A stretch of DNA of 64,000 nt from Pedobacter psychroterrae (GTDB taxonomy: Bacteria > Bacteroidota > Bacteroidia > Sphingobacteriales > Sphingobacteriaceae). Under the pieces are notes generated by a model. That model did no database searches and was not told the DNA's origin. It worked only from the letters and a program-made list of their open reading frames with translations. Below are positions 35,831 through 45,077 of this stretch, in pieces. How positions within the stretch are numbered: position 1 is the stretch's first letter; each line of letters starts with the position of its first letter. The translations under genes were made by a program, and so were the position numbers. The stretch is taken from positions 1 to 64,000 of the forward strand of contig NZ_SJSL01000010.1 in the NCBI RefSeq assembly GCF_004331695.1. The letters run 5' to 3'.

Positions 35831-38800
35831 TTAAAATGAATAGTTAAGTGACACGGTAACGTTGCGTCCCATGCGTCTTTTGAATGTTACAAAGTCCTCT
35901 TTCTCGTAACCGTCTGAAAAACCTGGTTTGAGCTTTTTACCCAGTTCAGGCCCATTAGGATCGATGTTTTCATAGCTGGCCTGTCCGTTGTAGAAAAAGT
36001 TAGTATTGTTAAAGAGATTCCCTAGATTCAAACGTATCTTACCTTTCTTGTTGAAAATATTGGCGTTTAACTGGACGTCAGTTTGATCATATGGGGCCTC
36101 ATACTCGTTTAAGCTCAGGTCATCAGTTAGAATATAAAATTTCCTTCCGGTGTGATTATGAACTATATTAATTCCAAATATATCTCCGTTGTATTCTAAT
36201 CCTCCGTTTACCAGGAAGGGCGTTTGGCCGTATAGTGGCCTTGTTTGTTTGGATATCTTATTTTGTAAAAAGTAATCGTTAGGACGGTTGACAGCATCAA
36301 CCGGAACCAATGACGTACCATACACGCCCAATACTTCAGATCTCAAGACTGTAGCATTACTAAAAACGACAAACCTTTTTAAAAGGGGCAGATCTTCATT
36401 AATAAAGCCCAGATTTTTTCTGACCTCAGCTTCTATCCCATAACTTTTCGCCCATTCGCTGTTGTTATAAGCATACAAAGCCTGTGCGCTTTGTTTCACC
36501 AGTTCCAATGGACGGTCCATATATTTATAAAAAGCACCTGCTGATACTACTTCTCCAGCTCCCGGGAACCACTCTGCACGAAAATCATAACTGTCTACTT
36601 TGGTGCTGACAATGATGTTACCAGAAATATCTGCAAGCAGATCAGAATTAAAATTGGTGGTTAACGAACGCTCGTTAAACTCAGGACGCACCATTGACTG
36701 CGAATAAGCGGTGCGTAAATTGATTTCATCCGTTAGCGCATAAGTAAAGTTGGCCGACGGTAGCACCCTGTAAGCTTTGTCGATATCTTTTTCCTGAGGT
36801 ATGATGTTGGTTTCTGGAGAAAAAAGACCGTTAATAGATGTAATGGCATCGCCAATAAGAAACAATTTAAAATACTCGACCCTCAGTCCGCCGATAGCAC
36901 GTAATTTACCCCATAATTTTTGGTCGATCATTGCATATCCTGCGTGAAAACTTGACTTTCCTGAATACTCATTGATCCCAAAGGGATTAACATCGTATAC
37001 CAATCTGTTCTCACCAAAGAGATCAGCATCATGAACATCTTCAATTTGAGATTTAGTGGCATTAAAAGTAGTAGACGCCACTGCGCCGGTAGGGCGTAAG
37101 TAAGCAGTAACAAAGGTGTTCGATTGCTTTTTGCTAAAACCCACATACCCCATTTTGAATGTATTTGCGAATGGCCCCTCCTTTATCAGCGCTTTAGATC
37201 CAGATACGGAGTAATTATAGTCTGTCTGATCTAGCGTAAAGGCCTGTCTGGAAAGTGGAAATACGGTTGTCGCCTGATCACTGACCACATCGTAAAAGTA
37301 ATTACCGAATGCCTGGTTGCTATTGTCAAGCTGTCTGCGGAGCATATCTTTCCGTTGACGGGAAACATTTGTCCTACTTACATCCCATACCAATTTTACG
37401 GTGCTAAGCTGATGCTCGCCCTGTAGCTTATTTTGCAACAGTCCCAGAAAATCTGGTTCGGTAATGATCCGCTCAGTAGATGGGGCTACGCTTGGGCTGA
37501 TCATTTCATCTGACAGATTGTTATCATAGCCAAAAACATCTGTAAGCGGGTTATTAAATATCCTGCTATAGCTGTTTCTTAAGCTGATCTGATTTTTCTG
37601 GCTTCGGTAACCCAGGTTAATTATCCCCCCATACGTGGTATTGAAATTATAGACCCTGCCTGTCCCGATTGGACCCTCACCAAACAGGGGAAGTAATTTT
37701 TCATTTACTGAAAACAGGTCCCGTCTGTTCTCTACGTGTGTAATCGTTTGAGAATTCCTGTAATTCAGCGCTACAATATATCCAATTCTATTTCCCGGAG
37801 TCTTAAGGTTGAGAGATTGACCGAATGCAAGAGAATAATTTTGATTGGGTAGCGCTTTGTACTTATACAAGTTCCAGTTATTGGTAAATTGCTTGCTGAA
37901 TTCATAATCTCCTTCAGTATAGCCACCATCTCTTCCAGGAGCATTATGCCCTTCAGTGGCCTTCAAATAACCTGCCATCTTACGGGTACCGTCGTCAAAT
38001 CCAAAGTAGTCGTTTTTGCCGCGCTTGCCGGATAAAAAGTTTCTTCCAGTTGATTGGTCGTTTATCCCGGTACCCATGCCAAAACTTATGAAGTTTCTGG
38101 TAGGGATATCTCTTGTTGTAACCTGTACCAATCCACCAGCGAAGCCAACAGGCAAATCTGGCGTAATGGTTTTTACCACAGTGATGCCTTCAATGATCTC
38201 GGAGGGAATCAGGTCAAAGGAGAAATTCCTTCTGGTGAAGTCCGTGCTGGGTTGTGGAGTACCATCCAATGTGGCCACGTTATACCGTTCTGAAATACCC
38301 CTTACGATCACATATTTGTTATCGAAGGTGGATATTCCACTGATACGTTTTAGTGATTGTCCTACGTTTGCATCAGGCGTTTTTGCAATTTGCTCTGCTG
38401 AGATACCATTGGTTATACTTGCAGCATTTTTTTGGCGTGTATACAGCCCTTCTGATGATGCTTTATTATATGTCGAAGTGATAACGACCTCCTTAAGATC
38501 GCTGCTTTGCGGCTTTAAGGAAATCGTTAAATTGGTAACTTCACCCGATTTGACCACGACTTCGGTTATTCTTTTGGTCTGGTAGGAGATATAGCTCACC
38601 TCGACTGTATAAGTTCCTGGCTGCACGTTAAACGAAAAACTGCCGTCCATACTACTTTGTGCCCCCGTAGTCTGTCCGGCAATGCGTATGGTTGCCCCCG
38701 GAATACTTTCCCCTTTTTCATCTATAACTTTACCAGCAATTACGCCAACTGCTCTTTTTGCAAATGAAACGGTATTTATAGTATCATTTGCAATTGTCAT

Positions 38801-38884
38801 TGCTGGTATACACAGGACAGCAACAATGAGCATGGCCTGTTTTGCGTAAGAAAACCGTAATTTCGAAAGGTAGAAATTGAGCAT
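35831..38884 (-). CDS. TonB-dependent outer-membrane receptor with CarboxypepD_reg-like domain
   Basis: A 1017-residue receptor. After a signal sequence near residues 15-32, a CarboxypepD_reg-like domain (VIAGKVIDEKGESIPGATIRI, about 48-130) precedes the plug (ITNGISAEQIAKTPDANVGQSLKRISG, about 155-270) and a 22-stranded barrel ending in an aromatic residue (VTVSLNYSF). It imports a large ligand through the outer membrane with TonB energy. No SusD partner is present; two lipoproteins follow instead. The operon lies inside the exopolysaccharide block, between the acyltransferase and the initiating transferase, with its own 224-base upstream gap. Confidence 0.93.
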   Translation of the reverse strand: MLNFYLSKLRFSYAKQAMLIVAVLCIPAMTIANDTINTVSFAKRAVGVIAGKVIDEKGESIPGATIRIAGQTTGAQSSMDGSFSFNVQPGTYTVEVSYISYQTKRITEVVVKSGEVTNLTISLKPQSSDLKEVVITSTYNKASSEGLYTRQKNAASITNGISAEQIAKTPDANVGQSLKRISGISTFDNKYVIVRGISERYNVATLDGTPQPSTDFTRRNFSFDLIPSEIIEGITVVKTITPDLPVGFAGGLVQVTTRDIPTRNFISFGMGTGINDQSTGRNFLSGKRGKNDYFGFDDGTRKMAGYLKATEGHNAPGRDGGYTEGDYEFSKQFTNNWNLYKYKALPNQNYSLAFGQSLNLKTPGNRIGYIVALNYRNSQTITHVENRRDLFSVNEKLLPLFGEGPIGTGRVYNFNTTYGGIINLGYRSQKNQISLRNSYSRIFNNPLTDVFGYDNNLSDEMISPSVAPSTERIITEPDFLGLLQNKLQGEHQLSTVKLVWDVSRTNVSRQRKDMLRRQLDNSNQAFGNYFYDVVSDQATTVFPLSRQAFTLDQTDYNYSVSGSKALIKEGPFANTFKMGYVGFSKKQSNTFVTAYLRPTGAVASTTFNATKSQIEDVHDADLFGENRLVYDVNPFGINEYSGKSSFHAGYAMIDQKLWGKLRAIGGLRVEYFKLFLIGDAITSINGLFSPETNIIPQEKDIDKAYRVLPSANFTYALTDEINLRTAYSQSMVRPEFNERSLTTNFNSDLLADISGNIIVSTKVDSYDFRAEWFPGAGEVVSAGAFYKYMDRPLELVKQSAQALYAYNNSEWAKSYGIEAEVRKNLGFINEDLPLLKRFVVFSNATVLRSEVLGVYGTSLVPVDAVNRPNDYFLQNKISKQTRPLYGQTPFLVNGGLEYNGDIFGINIVHNHTGRKFYILTDDLSLNEYEAPYDQTDVQLNANIFNKKGKIRLNLGNLFNNTNFFYNGQASYENIDPNGPELGKKLKPGFSDGYEKEDFVTFKRRMGRNVTVSLNYSF

Positions 38885-39108
38885 AAATTGATTTGAAACG
38901 TCTATTATTTTTTAACTATCAGTATTTTTTGGCATTGCGGTCAGGACGGTATTTATAATGTCTCGACGTTGTTACAAATTAACGCCGGTAAAATATCTAT
39001 ATCATAAATCGTCTGTTAAGATTTCATTATAAATCAAGCTGTTAAAGCGGTAAAAATGACAATATATAAAGGTTGAATTATGCCACTGTTAACTTACCGA
39101 TCGAGGTG

Positions 39109-40191
39109 TCAGGAGCTGAGGGTTGACCTGGGGGTTTGTCCTTTCAAGTAACGAAGGATTTTCTTTTCGATGTAAATGTGTATGGCAATGCTGATGGCCA
39201 ATGTCAGCGTAATTACTAGCATACTGATCAATACCACCGATAAGCTGAGCGGTATTATGGTCGTTATCTTTTGATAACCCCTTAAAAGTATATTGTAAAG
39301 CGTTTGGTGAAAGAGGTATATGGAATATGAAGCATCGCCCAAAAGTAAAGCGATCGCAGGGTACCTTAATTTGGGGTATTTGATGTCTGTCCTGACAGCA
39401 GTATAAGTGACTATGGAAAACATCGTGCCGAGGAGAAGAACATACCAAACGTTCCTTTCTAATCTTAGGCCGTCAAATTGCAGAAAATAGCCTGAAGCAA
39501 TAATTAGTAGGAAAAGAAGTATATATAATAACCAGTCGGCAATTTTTAACCGATGTATTATGGCATATGCTACCAGGCAACCCATCATGAATTCTATGAT
39601 AATTGGGTTGAGTAAAAATTCGATATAGAAATTGGCTGAATGTATAAATAAGGCATTGCATACGATGAGCAAGAACCAGGTAAGCAGCGCCATTTTTGAA
39701 AATCGGTAACCCAATTTTATGCCTAAGCCAAAAAGCAGGTAGAATAAGACTTCATAGGACAGCGTCCAGGCAACACCTACAAGGTATAGTCCTTTTTGCG
39801 GAATTAGTAAAAAGGATTGGAGTAAAGAGGTCAGTATATAGGGTGAGCTAAGGTCCATGGTCAGTCCCTCCGCCTTCATTCGATTGGGGGTAAAAAAAAT
39901 AAAGATCACTACAGACATTGCCGCAATGAGCCAATACAATGGATAGATCCTTATAAATCTTTTTTTGAAGAAGAGTTTCGATCCTTTTTTTGATATCAGA
40001 TCTTTATAATGAACGTATGTAATGATAAAGCCACTTAATACAAAAAAGAAATCAACTCCAACCAAGCCAAACTTTAAAATATGGTTGTATAAAGTTTGAT
40101 GAAAGTTCTTCTCGATGTGTGCTAAAAAATGATAGATTATCACCAATATGGCTGCTACTCCTCTTAGTACCTGAACTAATCCAAATTTCAT
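39109..40191 (-). CDS. Acyltransferase family 3 (OafA/NodX-like) membrane protein
   Basis: A 360-residue integral membrane acyltransferase when started at ATG 40191 (MKFGLVQVLRGVAAILVIIYHF); the longer frame runs into the epimerase gene. Ten or so helices, the catalytic-type His in IIYHFLAHIEK, the FFFVLSGFIITYVHY signature and FKKRFIRIYPLYW are all present. Such enzymes add acetyl or other acyl groups to sugars of surface polymers. It lies 10 bases after the epimerase gene and is probably co-transcribed. Confidence 0.92.
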   Translation of the reverse strand: MKFGLVQVLRGVAAILVIIYHFLAHIEKNFHQTLYNHILKFGLVGVDFFFVLSGFIITYVHYKDLISKKGSKLFFKKRFIRIYPLYWLIAAMSVVIFIFFTPNRMKAEGLTMDLSSPYILTSLLQSFLLIPQKGLYLVGVAWTLSYEVLFYLLFGLGIKLGYRFSKMALLTWFLLIVCNALFIHSANFYIEFLLNPIIIEFMMGCLVAYAIIHRLKIADWLLYILLFLLIIASGYFLQFDGLRLERNVWYVLLLGTMFSIVTYTAVRTDIKYPKLRYPAIALLLGDASYSIYLFHQTLYNILLRGYQKITTIIPLSLSVVLISMLVITLTLAISIAIHIYIEKKILRYLKGQTPRSTLSS

Positions 40192-40201
40192 TATCGGCAG
40201 C

Positions 40202-41296
40202 TTACATAAGAACACCGGCACCGTTTCTGCTACCACTGACTTCAAGGTTTGAGTTGTAAAATACACGGTACCAGTCTACGAAATTTTTGACCCCGTCAGC
40301 CAGGGAGACCGTCGGCATATAGCCGGATAGTTTATTCAAGGCATCAATCTCTGCCCATGTTTGGGTCAAGTCACCCGCCTGTAAAGGTAAATATTCCTTT
40401 TTTGCAGTTAAGCCGGTACTTTTTTCAATTTCTTGTACAAAATCCAGGAGGCTTATTGGATTGCCGCCACCTACATTATAAATGCGGTATGGCGATAAAG
40501 CTGTAGCCGGGTCAGGCTGATTTCCATTCCATTGTAGATTGGGTGAAGCGGGATTATTGATTACTCCTACGATGCCCATGACAATATCGTCAACGTAGGT
40601 AAAATCACGTTTCATGTTTCCGTCATTATAAATTTGAATACCCCGGCCTTCCAGTATCGCCTTGGTAAATAGGAATAAAGCCATATCAGGTCTTCCCCAT
40701 GGCCCATAGACCGTGAAAAACCGGAGGCCTGTGGTCGGTAACTGGAACAAATGACTGTAGGAGTGCGCCATCAACTCATTGCTCTTTTTAGTAACCGCAT
40801 AAATAGAAATAGGATGATCAACATTGCTGTTAACAGAAAACGGCATATTTGTATTTAGGCCATACACACTTGATGAGCTCGCATAAATCAGATGGCCCGC
40901 TTCCGAGTCCTTGCAACATTGTAGTACATTCATAAAACCCTGTATATTGGAATCAATATAGGCTTGTGGGTTAATTAAGCTGTAACGCACACCAGCTTGT
41001 GCCGCAAGATTGCAAACAGCATCAAATCTTGCTGTTCCAAATAATCTCTTCATGCCATCTAAATCTGTCAGATCGAGTTTTATAAAGCAATAATTAGGGT
41101 AAATATCACTGTACTTCGGCTCACCATAATTTAGGGTTCCATTAACACCTGTATCGGCTAAACGACCTAACTTAAGGTCAATATCGTAATAGTCGTTGAT
41201 GTTGTCGATGCCAACAACCTCATCCCCTCTTTTTAATAAATACTTAACCAGATTAAAACCTATAAACCCGGCACTGCCTGTAACCAATATTCTCAT
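40202..41296 (-). CDS. NAD-dependent epimerase, UDP-glucuronate 4-epimerase-like
   Basis: A 364-residue extended short-chain dehydrogenase: TGSAGFIGFNL (residues 6-16), VVGIDNINDYYD, the Ser of SSSSVYG and the YxxxK pair in SIYAVTKKSNE, followed by FTVYGPWGRPDMALFLF, a segment typical of UDP-glucuronate 4-epimerases (CapI/LspL). It would supply UDP-galacturonate for the polymer. It is in line with the GT4 gene upstream and the acyltransferase downstream. Gal or Glc epimerase activity is the alternative, but the motif favours uronate. Confidence 0.88.
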   Translation of the reverse strand: MRILVTGSAGFIGFNLVKYLLKRGDEVVGIDNINDYYDIDLKLGRLADTGVNGTLNYGEPKYSDIYPNYCFIKLDLTDLDGMKRLFGTARFDAVCNLAAQAGVRYSLINPQAYIDSNIQGFMNVLQCCKDSEAGHLIYASSSSVYGLNTNMPFSVNSNVDHPISIYAVTKKSNELMAHSYSHLFQLPTTGLRFFTVYGPWGRPDMALFLFTKAILEGRGIQIYNDGNMKRDFTYVDDIVMGIVGVINNPASPNLQWNGNQPDPATALSPYRIYNVGGGNPISLLDFVQEIEKSTGLTAKKEYLPLQAGDLTQTWAEIDALNKLSGYMPTVSLADGVKNFVDWYRVFYNSNLEVSGSRNGAGVLM

Positions 41297-41353
41297 TTTT
41301 ATAAGCTATTAAAGTGTTAAAATCATTTTCCGATGTTTGGGTAGCTGACAGTG

Positions 41354-42508
41354 CTAATTGCTGAATATTGTTTTTATGAAGGTCTTAATTGTGAATTCTT
41401 TTACTTTCTCAAAGGCCTTTTTCCTTATGTCAAAAGCTATATTTTGATTGTCTATCAGGTAGTTGATTTTTCTCGAAAAATCTGAATCGTCATTGGCATC
41501 GGCAAAAATGATATCTCGATTATGCTCGAAATCAAACGGCAATGATCCTACAGGCGTACTAACGATGTTTATACCATTGGCCATAGCTTCCAGTATTACT
41601 CTGGGTGAGCCTTCCGCGACACTGGAGAAGCAAAAAATATCATGTGATCTTAAGTGAGCAATAAGTTCGTCGCGCTTCGAAGCGTGACCAAGAAAACTTA
41701 CTTGACTTGCGACATTAAGTTCCCTGGCCAATTCTGATAGGTGCTCCCGGGCCTCTCCATCACCGACTATCGTCAGGGTAGCACCCGGCCAGGCAACTAA
41801 AACCTCTTTAAAGGCTCTAATAATCACATCTATATTTTTCCATATCCGCAACTGTCCGATATGAATAAGTTTGATATTTTTTTCATCAATTTGCTTTGCC
41901 GAATCAAAGCTAAAATCCGAATCTATAAGCGTGGATGAAGTAACGGCTGTAGCGTTTATTCCGTGTTTCGCTAACTTGCCTTTTATTTGATGTCCGTTAG
42001 TGAAAACTCTTACACCTTTGCAGGCCTTTAAGTAAAGAAAGTGCTCCGGAGTGAACATAGAAATCATGATTGCTTTCTTGACACTACTGAACTCGGCAGT
42101 TAATCTTGTTACCTCGATTGGGTACCCAACAAAATGTATAGTACGGTCTGCCTTCTTAAAGAATAGCATGCTTAGCCATCCGAAGGGCACCGGATAACGA
42201 ACGTAAACTTTATCATAGTGACGATATAGGCTTTTATATCCTTTTAAGTAGCTTAAAAAATGTCTTGCGGAAGATAAATAACTGTCACCACTGTAAGGCA
42301 GTTCATGTACAGCTATCGATGGCATCTCATGAAGTGAGAACAATGCATCAGTTTTTTCCGGTAAACCGTCTAAGTTGACAGGAGAAATAAGACAGATTTT
42401 CGAAAAATGTTTGACGATTTCCTGCAAGTAAATCCAGTGGGTGTAGGGAATAAAGTATTTTCCATTAACCTTATGGAGAATCCATGCATGAATAATTAGG
42501 CTTTGCAT
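41354..42508 (-). CDS. Glycosyltransferase family 4 (GT-B)
   Basis: A 384-residue cytoplasmic GT-B enzyme. The C-terminal nucleotide-sugar domain shows LIHIGQLRIWKNIDVIIRAF, TIVGDGEAREHL and the E-x7-E region in EGSPRVILEAMANGINIVST (about residues 215-330). It adds one sugar of the repeat unit on the lipid carrier. The donor cannot be told from sequence. It lies 57 bases upstream of the epimerase gene in the leftward block. Confidence 0.9.
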   Translation of the reverse strand: MQSLIIHAWILHKVNGKYFIPYTHWIYLQEIVKHFSKICLISPVNLDGLPEKTDALFSLHEMPSIAVHELPYSGDSYLSSARHFLSYLKGYKSLYRHYDKVYVRYPVPFGWLSMLFFKKADRTIHFVGYPIEVTRLTAEFSSVKKAIMISMFTPEHFLYLKACKGVRVFTNGHQIKGKLAKHGINATAVTSSTLIDSDFSFDSAKQIDEKNIKLIHIGQLRIWKNIDVIIRAFKEVLVAWPGATLTIVGDGEAREHLSELARELNVASQVSFLGHASKRDELIAHLRSHDIFCFSSVAEGSPRVILEAMANGINIVSTPVGSLPFDFEHNRDIIFADANDDSDFSRKINYLIDNQNIAFDIRKKAFEKVKEFTIKTFIKTIFSN

Positions 42509-42604
42509 AAACAGGATATATGTAACAGTAATAAACGATCAAACGTACTGATTACATATTAACCGGTTCACCGGGTAGAATTAAATAATTGTTAATTCAA
42601 AATA

Positions 42605-43999
42605 TTAGTTTAATTTTTTAGTCGTTAACAATACTGAATTTAACTGCGCTGCTGAATTAAACAGTTCGGGTTGCTGCCCAAAGCTCCTGTTAGAACTAAT
42701 TGCGGGCTGATTCCTGATCCTGCTGAGCGCATAGCTGATCATTGGATCACCCTCGCTACCAAAGGGCTGTAGGGGAAGGTTGGCAGATTCAATAAAGAGC
42801 TCATCTGGGATTATACCAGCTGAATACCCTCCGCTAGCTAACGAATTATATAATTTATATACTATCGGATACAAGGTGACATCAATTCTTTTCGGACTTC
42901 TTTTATCGCTTATGGTGATAGAAGCTTCATCTTTACCGCGCGTAGTTTGACCAATCTGAACGACAGTAATGTATGGTTTTAGATTGTTGATGATCAGTTC
43001 TGCAGCAGAAGCCGTGGCACTTGTCGTCAATACGTAAATGCGTGGAAGATTAAGGTTGTGCTGCTGTAAGGACGAAAAAGAAGGACCGTTATCTGCTTCC
43101 GCAGCAGTGCCAAACGATTCTTTTCTGATGCCGCCCTGGGTGTTTCCCCGGTATTCGATAAAAGGACTAGCTTCAATTACTGACCTGGTGGTCATACTGC
43201 ACATCGCAGCTGCTGCGGATACGTCACCACCGGCATTATACCGCAGATCGAGAATGAGGTCGCTGATGTTATCGGCTTTAAACTTGGCGAATACGGTCAT
43301 ATAGCTACTGCGCTCAAGGGCATTAAAGGCAGTGAAAAATAAGTATCCTGTTGTATTGCCATTCAGGGAAAAAGTTTTTTGTACGGCCATTTGCTCTAAA
43401 GTTCGACTTGCGTTGATGGTAGTGGTGCTACCTTCTTTAATTACCTTACCGTCGAACTGCGCCTGGGTCAACCTTAGGGACGTTCCGTTGAGCATCTCCT
43501 TTTGCAGATCGGCACCATTAGCTTCAGTTAGGGCAATGCCATTTACCTTCGTAAAGTACTGACCACGGCGTAAACCGGCGCCCTGTGCGGCAGAGGTATT
43601 TAATACCAATGTGACCAGGCCCAGCGGCTGGTTAGTTACAGGCTCTTTAAATATAACGTAGTCAAACCCGTATTTAGAGCGACTGCTGGCCTGTTGAGAA
43701 GATTCACCACCGGGCAAAGTAAGGAATGAGAACCTGTCTGCACTAAATTTGACACTATTAAAAAACGATGTCGGTACCTGGTCTTTATTTGGGTTGAGGG
43801 GCAATTCATCCGACCAATAGTAATAGCGCTTTAAGCTATCAGTGATCCAGGTGTTTATCTCAATGTTGTTTACTGGCCCCTCGGGTCCGGGAGTGGCCGG
43901 GTCCTTTTTACATCCCGAAAAACTGCACAGACAACAAGCAGCTGCGATAAATAAATTTTGGGCCCTAATGTTTCCGGGATAATTTGTAAGCAGATTCAT
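42605..43999 (-). CDS. S41-family (C-terminal-processing type) peptidase, lipoprotein
   Basis: A 464-residue lipoprotein with lipobox FSGC (Cys near 30). A PDZ-like segment (GLVTLVLNTSAAQGAGLRRGQYFTKVNG, about 125-155) is followed by the tail-specific protease core: DLILDLRYNAGGD, the Ser motif TTSATASAAELI and the Lys in QTTRGKDEAS. It is a periplasmic serine protease with a Ser-Lys dyad. It is the first gene of the leftward block and is divergent from wza, so it may process proteins of the polymer machinery; that role is inferred. Confidence 0.9.
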   Translation of the reverse strand: MNLLTNYPGNIRAQNLFIAAACCLCSFSGCKKDPATPGPEGPVNNIEINTWITDSLKRYYYWSDELPLNPNKDQVPTSFFNSVKFSADRFSFLTLPGGESSQQASSRSKYGFDYVIFKEPVTNQPLGLVTLVLNTSAAQGAGLRRGQYFTKVNGIALTEANGADLQKEMLNGTSLRLTQAQFDGKVIKEGSTTTINASRTLEQMAVQKTFSLNGNTTGYLFFTAFNALERSSYMTVFAKFKADNISDLILDLRYNAGGDVSAAAAMCSMTTRSVIEASPFIEYRGNTQGGIRKESFGTAAEADNGPSFSSLQQHNLNLPRIYVLTTSATASAAELIINNLKPYITVVQIGQTTRGKDEASITISDKRSPKRIDVTLYPIVYKLYNSLASGGYSAGIIPDELFIESANLPLQPFGSEGDPMISYALSRIRNQPAISSNRSFGQQPELFNSAAQLNSVLLTTKKLN

Positions 44000-44268
44000 A
44001 TATTAATATATCGTCCAAAATTACGCAAGCGAACGAATTGAGGATCGAAAAACCATCCATAATCAATAAGATAATGTTTAGATAACAAGCCGTTAACAAT
44101 CATAGAGTTTCCGCCCTAATTTATTGAAAATGTGTTCAGTAAAATATATTACTAAAACACATTAATAACATTCCCCTAATAATGATAGCGTATTTTTACA
44201 ACCATCAGAAAGCATCAGTATTGCGTTCTTTTTGTAAAATTACAATGGGCAAAAACGATCATAATTTA

Positions 44269-45063
44269 ATGAACATCAGTTTCTCTTATTTACATTTCAG
44301 TTGTTGTATCATTGTACTGCTGCTTTTGTCATCCTGTGCGAGCAAGCGGAATCTGGTATATCTCAGTGATATAAGTGATACAGCTGATTATCAGTCGAAA
44401 ATCACTAATATTACTGAGCCGCGTATCCAGTCTGGTGATTTACTTGCAATTACCGTATCTAATATTGATCCCGAATCGAGTAATTTATTTAATAAAGGAA
44501 TTTTGCCCGTTACCAATATATCGGCATTACCCAGCAATATGAGCACTGCTGATCCATCTGGTTATCTGGTAGATAAAGCAGGTAGCATTACTTTTCCCGC
44601 AATTGGCAAGGTTCAGTTGGCCGGATTAACATTGGAAGAAGGTGTTGCTAAAATCCGGACTGATTTAAGTACTTATGCCAAAGACCCGATTGTGACAATA
44701 AAGCTCATGAATTTTAAGATCACAGTGATTGGTGAGGTTAGTAAACCAGGGGTGTTCAATATTTCCAACGGGAGGGTAAATGTGCTTGAAGCCCTTGGGC
44801 TGGCAGGCGATATGACCATATATGGCAGACGTGAAGACATCTGGATCATGCGTGAGGAGAATGGCAGCCGCAGCATTACTCATCTTGATCTCACTAGTAA
44901 AAATACCCTGCAATCCCCTTCCTTTTACCTGCAACAAAATGACGTGCTTTATATTAAACCGGATAAGCTTAAAGAGCGCCAGGCACGCACCAATACCCGC
45001 ACGTTATCAATTGTGGTAGCTGCGGCTACAATTGTCACAGTTATTATATCAAGGTTGTTTTAA
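44269..45063 (+). CDS. wza: Wza-like outer-membrane polysaccharide export lipoprotein
   Basis: A 264-residue protein from ATG 44269, chosen because a lipoprotein signal follows at once (IIVLLLLSSCASK, Cys near 23); the frame is open to 44182. The export domain starts IQSGDLLAITVSNIDPESS, with GYLVDKAGSITFPAIGKVQLAGLTLEEG and the SLBB part VIGEVSKPGVFNISNGRVNVLEALGLAGD. A C-terminal hydrophobic helix (TLSIVVAAATIVTVIISRLF) would span the outer membrane. It forms the export channel and pairs with Wzc 14 bases downstream. Confidence 0.93.
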   Translation: MNISFSYLHFSCCIIVLLLLSSCASKRNLVYLSDISDTADYQSKITNITEPRIQSGDLLAITVSNIDPESSNLFNKGILPVTNISALPSNMSTADPSGYLVDKAGSITFPAIGKVQLAGLTLEEGVAKIRTDLSTYAKDPIVTIKLMNFKITVIGEVSKPGVFNISNGRVNVLEALGLAGDMTIYGRREDIWIMREENGSRSITHLDLTSKNTLQSPSFYLQQNDVLYIKPDKLKERQARTNTRTLSIVVAAATIVTVIISRLF

Positions 45064-45077
45064 ATAAAGTTAGAAGT

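Noticed and set aside
40192..40266. Longer acyltransferase start inside the epimerase gene
   Set aside because: The extension is the epimerase coding sequence in another frame; MKFGLVQVLRG at 40191 is the family-typical start.
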